DNA from: Ktedonobacterales bacterium
Lineage (GTDB): Bacteria; Chloroflexota; Ktedonobacteria; Ktedonobacterales; JADMIN01
Reading direction: 5' to 3'
NCBI GenBank assembly: GCA_025928125.1
Contig: JAICKD010000135.1
Span: forward strand, 1 to 7,564
DNA: 7,564 bases
Shown: piece after piece, positions 1 to 5,188 of the stretch
Position numbering within the stretch: the stretch's first letter is position 1
Layout: every line of letters starts with the position of its first letter
Translations under genes and position numbers: made by a program
Notes under the pieces: generated by a model
The model's input: the letters and a program-made list of their open reading frames with translations, nothing else
The model's database searches: none
What the model was told of the DNA's origin: nothing

Positions 1-374
1 ACATGCAGACGGTCCGCGGTGGTTTCATTCGCGGGCCGCATCGCCGAGACGAGCACCTTGGTGCCAGGGAGCTGCCCACGGGCGCGAATATCGTCGGTAA
101 AGCCGGAGAGATGCTGAAGTTGCTGCTGTATTTTGCGCGGGCTGACGAATGTGCCCCGGCCCTGTTCGCGGTAGCACACCCCTTCGTTGACAAGATCAGA
201 GATGGCCTGGCGGGCGGTCATGCGGCTGATGCCATAGGTCTCACACAACTCGCGCTCGGACGGGATGAGTTCGCCCGGAGCCCACTCGCCGGTACGAATC
301 TTTTTGAGCAAGATTTCTTTGAGCTGGTAGTAGATCGGGATAGGACTGTTTCTGTGAATGATATCCAGAACCAT
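1..374 (-). CDS. GntR/HutC-family transcriptional repressor, NagR/DasR-like (N-terminal part)
   Basis: This DNA-binding repressor probably senses an amino-sugar phosphate and controls the surrounding genes. Translating the minus strand from the ATG at 374-372 gives 124 codons before the window edge. Residues 10-30 (NSPIPIYYQLKEILLKKIRTG) open a typical GntR winged helix. The helix-turn-helix lies at about 40-65, containing SERELCETYGISRMTARQA, and the wing motif GRGTFV is at 72-77. From about 89 (LSGFTDDIRARG) the sequence enters the UTRA effector domain, which marks the HutC subfamily; most of that domain is outside the window. An AGGGAG ribosome site stands just upstream of the ATG. Known members of this type (DasR, NagR/YvoA) bind GlcN-6-P or GlcNAc-6-P. 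The link to amino sugars here is inferred from the neighbouring nagA and from the operators at 507-524 and 3018-3029. Family assignment is firm; the specific effector is not. Confidence 0.93.
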   Translation of the reverse strand, partial: MVLDIIHRNSPIPIYYQLKEILLKKIRTGEWAPGELIPSERELCETYGISRMTARQAISDLVNEGVCYREQGRGTFVSPRKIQQQLQHLSGFTDDIRARGQLPGTKVLVSAMRPANETTADRLH

Positions 375-493
375 TGATTTCTCCCTTGGTGGCGTCAATC
401 CCTGTCAGACACTGTATCACAGGAGCATACAGAGAAAGAAGGCATATGAGCCCTCTTGCCTTGAACGGCTCGGTATGGTACAACGTAGTTGCA

Positions 494-502
494 TGGTATA
501 CT
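494..502 (+). promoter_or_regulatory. Probable nagA promoter, extended -10 element
   Basis: TGGTATACT fits an extended -10 (TGN followed by TATACT, one mismatch to TATAAT). I see no good -35 at 16-18 bp upstream, which is tolerable for extended -10 promoters. Transcription would start near 509, inside the operator at 507-524, leaving a leader of about 160 nt before nagA. The placement is inference from the motif only. Confidence 0.45.
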
Positions 503-506
503 TGAC

Positions 507-524
507 ATGTTGTATAGACCACAT
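507..524. promoter_or_regulatory. GntR/HutC-type operator (dre-like), site 1
   Basis: ATGTTGTATAGACCACAT is an 18 bp imperfect palindrome with 7 of 9 base pairs matching. Its centre, GTATAGAC (512-519), fits the HutC-subfamily half-site pattern GT-N-TA-N-AC, and the whole resembles the DasR element TGGTCTAGACCA. It lies between the GntR-type gene and nagA, right at the predicted nagA start of transcription, so binding there would be expected to repress nagA and autoregulate the repressor gene. A closely similar site occurs at 3018-3029. Confidence 0.72.
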
Positions 525-534
525 CACTGCCGCT

Positions 535-563
535 ATGGTCGCATAGGTTCTTAACCTTGTCAA
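535..563 (-). promoter_or_regulatory. Possible promoter of the GntR-type gene
   Basis: On the minus strand a consensus -35 TTGACA (563-558) is followed after 17 nt by GACCAT (540-535), a weak -10 with three matches. Transcription would begin near 528, just before the operator at 507-524, giving a leader of roughly 150 nt. The -35 is good and the -10 poor, so this is tentative. Confidence 0.3.
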
Positions 564-654
564 GTGCAGCGGGCCAACGACCTTCCGTCGTGAGACGTCC
601 GGCTTATCGTGAGAACAGATGGCACACAGACTCGCACCTACAAACCAGTTCAAC

Positions 655-660
655 GGAGGG
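655..660 (+). promoter_or_regulatory. Ribosome binding site fixing the nagA start
   Basis: GGAGGG stands 7 nt before the ATG at 668. The reading frame is open further upstream to an ATG at 557, but that start lacks a ribosome site and would add 37 residues that do not look like NagA. Confidence 0.85.
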
Positions 661-667
661 CAGGCTG

Positions 668-1855
668 ATGCGGTTTATGTTGCGCGGCGCACGGCTGGTG
701 GATGCTTCAACGGACCGGGCGTCCGGCGCAGTGATCGTCGACGACGGCAAACTCGAAGCGCTTACGGAAGATATGCATGACGCTGATTCCGATATGCCGA
801 CCTTCGATGTCGACGGAATGATCCTCACGCCTGGCTTCATGGATATCCATACGCATGGCGGCGGCGGCTTTAATCTGCACACCAGCGACCCTGCCGAGAT
901 TGACGCGTTCGCGCACTGGGCGCCGAGCACCGGCCTCACATCCTTTTTGGTTGCTGTAGTAGGAGTACCCGATGCTCTACCAATTCCCCAACTCGAGGCG
1001 GCGGTGGTAGCATGCGAGCATGATGGCACAGGTGCAGAGCCAGTCGGTATCTACCTCGAAGGCCCTTATATCAACCTGGCGCGGCGTGGCGCGCACCTCG
1101 CATCGTGGTTGCGGCTGCCCGATCTGGACGAAACCAGCGCACTTCTAGAGTTATCTTCTGGACATCTGCGGCTCATCACTCTCGCGCCTGAGCTGCCTGG
1201 CGCGGCGCCGGTCATCCGGCGATTAGTCGAGGCTGGCGTCACCGTCAGCATTGGCCATACTGACGCGACCTTTGAACAGACGCTCGAAGCTATCGAGCTA
1301 GGCATCACCCATATAACCCACTGCTGTAACGCCATGCGCCCGCTGCTGCACCGTGAGCCAGGGCCGCTGGGAGCCGTTGCGCTGTCACCTGAGGTGACAG
1401 GCGAGTTGATTGTAGACGGCGTACATGTTCATCCGGCCATGGTCACGGTTATCACCAAAACGCTCGGCGCCGACCGTACGATTGTCATCACCGACGCCCA
1501 GGCTGGCGCGGGGAAAGAAGGCGCCACATTTGAGTTCGCCGGGCAGCCCGCCCATGTGGAGCGAGGGGCAGCCCGATTGGCGGACGGCACTATCACCGGC
1601 AGCGTGCTCACGATGGACCAGGCGCTACGCAACATCTTACGCATGATGCCGGTCTCGCTCTCCGAGGCGGTAGGCATGCTGACGCTCAATCCAGCGCGCT
1701 CTATTCACGTTGACGACCGTAAAGGGCGTCTACACCCCAGCAATGATGCTGACCTGCTTCTGTTCTCTCCCGACCTGACGCTTCAGGCGACATTCTGCCG
1801 CGGCAAGCTCGCTTATTCCACCGATGGCTGGCGCGCCCGACTCGCTGGCCTCTAG
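668..1855 (+). CDS. nagA: N-acetylglucosamine-6-phosphate deacetylase
   Basis: This cytoplasmic amidohydrolase removes acetate from GlcNAc-6-P to give GlcN-6-P, the committed step of GlcNAc and cell-wall amino-sugar use. It is 395 aa, close to the usual 380-400. After an N-terminal beta region comes the metal motif PGFMDIHTHGGGG with H61 and H63. Then follow LEGPY with metal ligand E131, VSIGHTDA with H197, THCCNAM with H218, HREPG at 228-232, the substrate motif VDGVHVHP (H253, H255), and ITDA with the catalytic aspartate D276. The intact HxH pair resembles the two-metal B. subtilis type rather than E. coli NagA, in which, to my knowledge, those histidines are replaced. THCCNAM in place of the more common THLFNAM is a minor variation. 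The gene runs divergently from the regulator and ends 18 bp from the convergent deaminase gene. It is probably repressed through the operator at 507-524. Confidence 0.96.
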   Translation: MRFMLRGARLVDASTDRASGAVIVDDGKLEALTEDMHDADSDMPTFDVDGMILTPGFMDIHTHGGGGFNLHTSDPAEIDAFAHWAPSTGLTSFLVAVVGVPDALPIPQLEAAVVACEHDGTGAEPVGIYLEGPYINLARRGAHLASWLRLPDLDETSALLELSSGHLRLITLAPELPGAAPVIRRLVEAGVTVSIGHTDATFEQTLEAIELGITHITHCCNAMRPLLHREPGPLGAVALSPEVTGELIVDGVHVHPAMVTVITKTLGADRTIVITDAQAGAGKEGATFEFAGQPAHVERGAARLADGTITGSVLTMDQALRNILRMMPVSLSEAVGMLTLNPARSIHVDDRKGRLHPSNDADLLLFSPDLTLQATFCRGKLAYSTDGWRARLAGL

Positions 1856-1873
1856 TCGCCACGTATCGAGTCG

Positions 1874-2920
1874 TCAGAGTGTCCGCGTCACCTTCTGCAG
1901 ACCACGTGGCGCGTCGGGATTCATGCCGCGCGCGAGTGTCAGTTGCAGTGCGAGCTTTTGCCCCGGTAGTATCGTCGTCAGCGGGCTAAGCCACTCAGGC
2001 GCAGCGACAGCAAGCGGAAGTGGTGTCGTGGCCAGCGCCAATCCCTCTGGCACATCTGAGATCACTAGCAGATCGGCCTCGCGCTGACGTAGCCCGAGCG
2101 CCAACTCGTACATATCCGCATACGCGGCGCCCCTGGGCATGACGAGAATGACAGGCGACCCGTTGCTGATAGTGGCCACTGGGCCATGCCGAAAATCGGC
2201 GGAGGAGTAGGCTATCGCCTGGATAGAGGTCAGCTCTTTCAATTTGAGCGCCAATTCAAACGCGGTGGCGTAGTTGAAACCGCGGCCGATAACGGTGAAC
2301 CCTGCCACGTCACGATAGCGCTGAATGCGCGCGGTGATATCGCTTGTTCCCTGGAGCGTCGCATTCAGAGCAGCAGGCACGGCGCGCAGATCAGCCAGCC
2401 GCTCGGTGCTGCCACTCCAGGCGGCTGCGAAGATGGCAATAACCGCTAACTGCGCAAGATAGGTCTTGGTCGCGGCGACACTTTGCTCGATACCGACACC
2501 CAACTCGACGACTTCATCGGCAGTGTTCCCCAATGGTGAGTTTCGGTCATTGGTAATGGCGAGTGTCGGGCGTCCCTGGCGTCGGGCTTCGGATACGACC
2601 GCAACGATATCTGGTGACTGACCTGACTGTGAGATTCCCACGACCAGCGCGCCGTCCAACCGTGGCGGCGTCTCGTAGAGCGTGTAGAGCGAGGGTGCGG
2701 CCAACGCGACCGGCCAGCCAGCCAACGCTGCCCAGGTGTATACCGCGTAGGTCGCCGCGTGATCGGACGAGCCGCGGGCAGCGATTACGATGTACGAGAA
2801 GGCTGGCAGGCGCGCCACAATCTCGGCGATATGAGGAATCTCTCGCGCCAGCAGTTCCTCGATCAATGCGGGTTGACTGGCTATTTCGCGCGCAAGCCAG
2901 GATGCCATCGGCGATGTCAT
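1874..2920 (-). CDS. nagB-II: SIS-domain (GlmS isomerase-like) protein, probable NagB-II glucosamine-6-phosphate deaminase
   Basis: This predicted cytoplasmic enzyme would convert GlcN-6-P to fructose-6-phosphate and ammonia, following NagA. The 348 aa form two tandem SIS domains equal to the isomerase half of GlmS, with no glutaminase domain. Visible motifs are the opening LAREIASQP (9-17), ARGSSDHA (48-55), GISQSGQSPD (95-104), EQSVAATKT (145-153), IGRGFNYATAFELALKLKE (211-229) and DFRHGP (242-247). The C-terminal NPDAPRGLQKVTRTL (334-348) contains K343, which aligns with the essential GlmS lysine. E229 and H245 match GlmS catalytic positions. The lack of a glutamine domain and the nagA context favour a deaminase over a synthase. 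AgaS, FrlB-like deglycase or archaeal-type GlmD are related alternatives. The ATG at 2920 was chosen because GGAGGG lies 6 nt upstream; the open frame extends to 3037 but would overlap the operator. Confidence 0.85.
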   Translation of the reverse strand: MTSPMASWLAREIASQPALIEELLAREIPHIAEIVARLPAFSYIVIAARGSSDHAATYAVYTWAALAGWPVALAAPSLYTLYETPPRLDGALVVGISQSGQSPDIVAVVSEARRQGRPTLAITNDRNSPLGNTADEVVELGVGIEQSVAATKTYLAQLAVIAIFAAAWSGSTERLADLRAVPAALNATLQGTSDITARIQRYRDVAGFTVIGRGFNYATAFELALKLKELTSIQAIAYSSADFRHGPVATISNGSPVILVMPRGAAYADMYELALGLRQREADLLVISDVPEGLALATTPLPLAVAAPEWLSPLTTILPGQKLALQLTLARGMNPDAPRGLQKVTRTL

Positions 2921-2926
2921 CAGTAT

Positions 2927-2932
2927 CCCTCC
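2927..2932 (-). promoter_or_regulatory. Ribosome binding site fixing the deaminase start
   Basis: On the minus strand GGAGGG precedes the ATG at 2920 by 6 nt. The earlier in-frame ATG at 3037 lies upstream of the predicted promoter -10 element, so it would not be on the transcript. Confidence 0.8.
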
Positions 2933-3007
2933 ATGGTAAATTCGGCGCTCAGCGACCATAGCTGGTACGCAAAAGGCAGATCGACCGCAGCGTTTTACAT
3001 GAATATG

Positions 3008-3018
3008 ATACCAGGTAT
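3008..3018. repeat. Perfect short palindrome beside operator site 2
   Basis: ATACCAGGTAT is an 11 bp palindrome around a central A. It touches the left edge of the operator at 3018-3029 and covers the predicted transcription start of the deaminase gene. It may be an auxiliary or overlapping protein site, or chance. Confidence 0.35.
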
Positions 3019-3045
3019 GGTATAGACCACTAGACATCTTGACAA
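3017..3045 (-). promoter_or_regulatory. Probable promoter of the NagB-II-type gene
   Basis: On the minus strand TTGTCA (3045-3040, one mismatch to TTGACA) is separated by 17 nt from TACCAT (3022-3017, four of six matches). The operator at 3018-3029 covers the -10 and spacer, a classic repression geometry. The start of transcription would be near 3010, about 90 nt before the ATG. Confidence 0.5.
3018..3029. promoter_or_regulatory. GntR/HutC-type operator (dre-like), site 2
   Basis: TGGTATAGACCA has five of six pairs matching as a palindrome and differs from the DasR-type TGGTCTAGACCA at one base. Its centre GTATAGAC (3020-3027) is identical to that of site 1 at 512-519. It overlaps the predicted -10 of the minus-strand deaminase promoter and lies about 10 bp upstream of the -35 of the plus-strand transporter promoter, so both transcripts could be under the same regulator. 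Confidence 0.75.
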
Positions 3046-3067
3046 ATACCCAAGACTACTTTATAGT
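3039..3067 (+). promoter_or_regulatory. Near-consensus sigma-70-type promoter of the ABC transporter operon
   Basis: A perfect -35 TTGACA (3039-3044) is followed after exactly 17 bp by TATAGT (3062-3067), one mismatch from the consensus -10. Transcription would start about 3074, some 290 nt before the binding-protein ATG. This is the strongest promoter match in the window. Site 2 lies upstream of it rather than over it, so repression, if it occurs, would need to act from about -56 to -45. Confidence 0.72.
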
Positions 3068-3362
3068 GACTTCCAACGCGGCCCGGTCGTGTCAATTCGA
3101 CTTCCGCCTGTCAACAAGACTGTCGATAAGAGCCACTGTCGCCAGAGAGGAGGGCTGAGTCCGCACCACCAGCACGCTGGCACTGGTCATCCAGATACGT
3201 CGCTGTAAGCGTCTCGGCCAGCAGGCATATCCCACGCATCGTATGCATCGCGCGTATTTCGAGGTTGGGTCTCTTCATCGCACTTCCTTGCGCAAAAGGT
3301 CCGTCTGTGTCGCGGAACCTGCGTGGCAACGCGGCGCCACATGACTCCTGAGGAGGATCGGA

Positions 3363-5048
3363 ATGACTCCTGGCACTTTCCCCCCAGGCTCTCGCTGGGC
3401 GAAAGGCAAAGCGACGTCGCTGGCCTTTACGTTTCTCGCAATGTTGTCCATCGTGCTGGTCGCCTGTGGTACCACGCAGGGCAATTCCGGCACACGCAAA
3501 CTGACAGCTATTTGCTCCGTTGGTGGCTCGTTTACTCAGAACATGAGTCCCTTTAGTCCGAACGTGAACTGTGGCGTCGATGGCCTGGTGTATGAGAACC
3601 TGGCCTACGTGAATGGCGTTACTGGCCAGGAAACACCGATGCTCTCAACTGGTCACCAGTATAGCGCCGACAACATGACGCTGACCTTCACGATTCGTCA
3701 GGGCGTCAAGTGGTCTGACGACAAGGCCTTCAGCGCGAATGATGTCGCGTTCACGTTCAATTTGCTCAAGCAATACCCCGCGGCCGATTCCTCTGGGCTG
3801 TGGCAGCACTTCTCCAGTGTGACGGCGCCAGACGCCAACACGGTGGTCATGAAGTTTACCGATGCCGCGCCGACCCTGCTGCCGTTCATCGAGCAAACGT
3901 ATATCGTACCAGAGCATCTGTGGTCCAGCGTAGGCGACCCGACAAAATATGTCAATCCGAATCCCGTCGGCACCGGACCCATGAAGCTCAAGAGCTTCGA
4001 CGCGCAGGTCATCAAGTACGTCAAGAATCCGACCTTCTGGCAGGCCGATAAGGTGAAGGTAGACGAGCTGGATTATCCGGTCGTCAATAGCAACGATACC
4101 GCCCTGCTCAAGATGGCGAGCCACCAGGCAGACTGGACCGGCATCTTCAATGCCGCCCTACAGACGGCGTTTGTCGCCAAAGATCCAGAACACAACCACG
4201 TCTACATGGTGCCAGTTGTGCCGGTGCAGATTGTGCCAAACCTCAAGAATCCGTTGCTCGCGCAACTCCCCGTGCGCCAGGCCATCAGCGTCGCGCTCGA
4301 CCGCCAGCAGATGTCCACCGCCGGTGAGGCAGGACTAGAGCAGCCCGCCAGCCCCACAGGGCTGATGCCCGGCCAGGAGAAATACCTGGACGCGCAGTAC
4401 AACGGGAAGCTGCCTGAGTTCCCAGCGGCCAATGCTGCCCAGGCTGACCAAATTCTTGAGGGCGCTGGCTTCAAGAAAGGCTCCGACGGCATCTATGCCG
4501 ATGCCAAGGGCAATAAACTCAACTTCAAGGTCACGGTTCCGGGCGATTACTCTGACTATGTGCAGGACTTGCAGATTGCTCAGCAGAATCTCCAGGCGGC
4601 AGGCATTGGCCTGACGCTGAACAAGGTGTCGGATGACGACTTCCGCTCCGACCGCGCCTCGCACAACTTCGACCTGACCATGACCGGCGGCTTCTTTGGC
4701 CCGACACCCTACTACTACCTGGAGCCGCTGCTCAATAGCTCGCATATTAACGGCACGGGCGCGACAAACTGGGCTGGCTGGAACGATCCGGCGACGGATC
4801 AACTGCTCAAGCAGTATGCCTCGACCTCAGACTCTGCCGCGCAAGTCCAGGCAATCCAGGGGCTGACCAAGATCATGGCCGAGCAACTCCCGGTTATCCC
4901 TGTGCTCGACGCCATCCAGTTCTTTGAATACACAACCGTCAACTGGACCGGCTGGCCAACACCGGAGAACCCCTACGCGATTGGCTCTGCCTATCAACTC
5001 GCGGCTGGCGATAACGAGCAGGTCATCCTGCACTTGACGCCAGCGTAG
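3363..5048 (+). CDS. ABC transporter substrate-binding lipoprotein, family 5 (DppA/OppA type)
   Basis: This is the extracytoplasmic receptor of the importer encoded downstream. Its 561 aa begin with a basic N-region and a hydrophobic stretch (about 19-34) ending in the lipobox LVAC with C35, so the protein should be a membrane-anchored lipoprotein. The family-5 signature (about 103-135) includes LTFTIRQGVKWSDDKAFSA. NPVGTGPMKL (200-209) matches the conserved NPVGTGPYKL motif, with Met in place of the usual Tyr. The ATG was chosen for AGGAGG at 3351-3356, 6 nt upstream. Homologues are annotated as peptide-binding proteins, but the family also includes the Vibrio chitin-oligosaccharide-binding protein and muropeptide binders. 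Divergence from the deaminase gene and the shared operator favour an amino-sugar ligand. Cys51 and Cys70 could form a disulfide. Family is certain; ligand is inferred. Confidence 0.94.
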   Translation: MTPGTFPPGSRWAKGKATSLAFTFLAMLSIVLVACGTTQGNSGTRKLTAICSVGGSFTQNMSPFSPNVNCGVDGLVYENLAYVNGVTGQETPMLSTGHQYSADNMTLTFTIRQGVKWSDDKAFSANDVAFTFNLLKQYPAADSSGLWQHFSSVTAPDANTVVMKFTDAAPTLLPFIEQTYIVPEHLWSSVGDPTKYVNPNPVGTGPMKLKSFDAQVIKYVKNPTFWQADKVKVDELDYPVVNSNDTALLKMASHQADWTGIFNAALQTAFVAKDPEHNHVYMVPVVPVQIVPNLKNPLLAQLPVRQAISVALDRQQMSTAGEAGLEQPASPTGLMPGQEKYLDAQYNGKLPEFPAANAAQADQILEGAGFKKGSDGIYADAKGNKLNFKVTVPGDYSDYVQDLQIAQQNLQAAGIGLTLNKVSDDDFRSDRASHNFDLTMTGGFFGPTPYYYLEPLLNSSHINGTGATNWAGWNDPATDQLLKQYASTSDSAAQVQAIQGLTKIMAEQLPVIPVLDAIQFFEYTTVNWTGWPTPENPYAIGSAYQLAAGDNEQVILHLTPA

Positions 5049-5075
5049 AAGACAGGTCTTTCTTAATTCGGCGCT

Positions 5076-5103
5076 GGGGATGAAGTCGCGAGAGTTCATC
5101 CCC
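5076..5103 (+). repeat. Intergenic hairpin 1 after the binding-protein gene
   Basis: GGGGATGAA (5076-5084) pairs perfectly with TTCATCCCC (5095-5103) around a 10 nt loop. No run of T follows, so it is not a standard intrinsic terminator. It lies 28 nt after the stop codon and is followed by a second hairpin. An mRNA-stabilising or partial-termination role would raise binding-protein levels over the permeases. Confidence 0.7.
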
Positions 5104-5117
5104 TCGCCACCAGTCCA

Positions 5118-5148
5118 CAGGTGGATGGTCAACTGAACCATCCACCTG
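5118..5148 (+). repeat. Intergenic hairpin 2 before the first permease gene
   Basis: CAGGTGGATGGT (5118-5129) pairs perfectly over 12 bp with ACCATCCACCTG (5137-5148), with a 7 nt loop. It has no T-tract. Together with hairpin 1 it fills the 140 bp gap between the receptor and permease genes. Such elements commonly protect the upstream message from 3' exonucleases; that role is inference here. Confidence 0.75.
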
Positions 5149-5188
5149 CTATCAGCCCCAGACAGCCACACGCAGAAGGAGTCGCATA

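Larger units (their letters stand above)
375..667. other. Divergent control region between the gntR-type gene and nagA
   Basis: These 293 bp hold no convincing gene. They carry the control signals for both flanking genes: a GTATAGAC-centred operator (507-524), a plus-strand extended -10 element (494-502), and a TTGACA box on each strand (502-507 on plus, 563-558 on minus). A 5 bp hairpin (577-581 with 587-591) lies in the presumed nagA leader. Short open frames here have no plausible ribosome site and no recognisable product. Confidence 0.7.
2921..3362. other. Divergent control region and long transporter leader
   Basis: These 442 bp separate the deaminase gene from the binding-protein gene. 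The left third carries the operator (3018-3029) and two back-to-back promoters sharing the -35 area at 3039-3045. The rest (about 3074-3362) would be a transcribed leader of roughly 290 nt ahead of the transporter. It has small hairpin potential (for example GTGGC 3323-3327 with GCCAC 3336-3340) and no terminator, T-box or riboswitch class I can recognise. A 55-codon minus-strand open frame (3278 to 3111) has no recognisable product, and I do not call it a gene. Confidence 0.65.

Noticed and set aside
502..507. TTGACA on the plus strand as the nagA -35
   Set aside because: No acceptable -10 occurs 16-19 bp downstream (the sequence there is CACTGC), so the extended -10 at 494-502 is a better candidate.
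557..667. Upstream extension of the nagA reading frame to an ATG at 557
   Set aside because: The added 37 residues look unlike NagA and lack a ribosome site, while GGAGGG precedes the ATG at 668 at the right spacing.
604..1029. Open frame antisense to the start of nagA
   Set aside because: It overlaps conserved NagA coding sequence including the HxH motif, and its product is low in complexity and unrecognisable.
1858..1910. Inverted repeat GCCACGT (1858-1864) and ACGTGGC (1904-1910) at the nagA/deaminase junction as a terminator
   Set aside because: The 39 nt loop and lack of a T-tract make a terminator unlikely, and the right arm lies within the deaminase coding sequence.
2921..3037. Upstream extension of the deaminase frame to an ATG at 3037
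   Set aside because: It would run across the operator and predicted promoter, and its residues are unlike the SIS family. GGAGGG marks the ATG at 2920.
3111..3278. Minus-strand 55-codon open frame with a weak GGAAG upstream, in the transporter leader
   Set aside because: No recognisable domain, marginal ribosome spacing (4 nt) and no promoter seen. It could be a small peptide but cannot be supported from sequence.
3068..3362. T-box or known riboswitch in the transporter leader
   Set aside because: No T-box-like conserved core, no terminator/antiterminator pair and no class-defining motif could be found by eye.
3645..4124. Long open frame antisense to the binding-protein gene
   Set aside because: The plus strand encodes a clear family-5 binding protein. 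The antisense frame is a by-product of GC-rich codon use.
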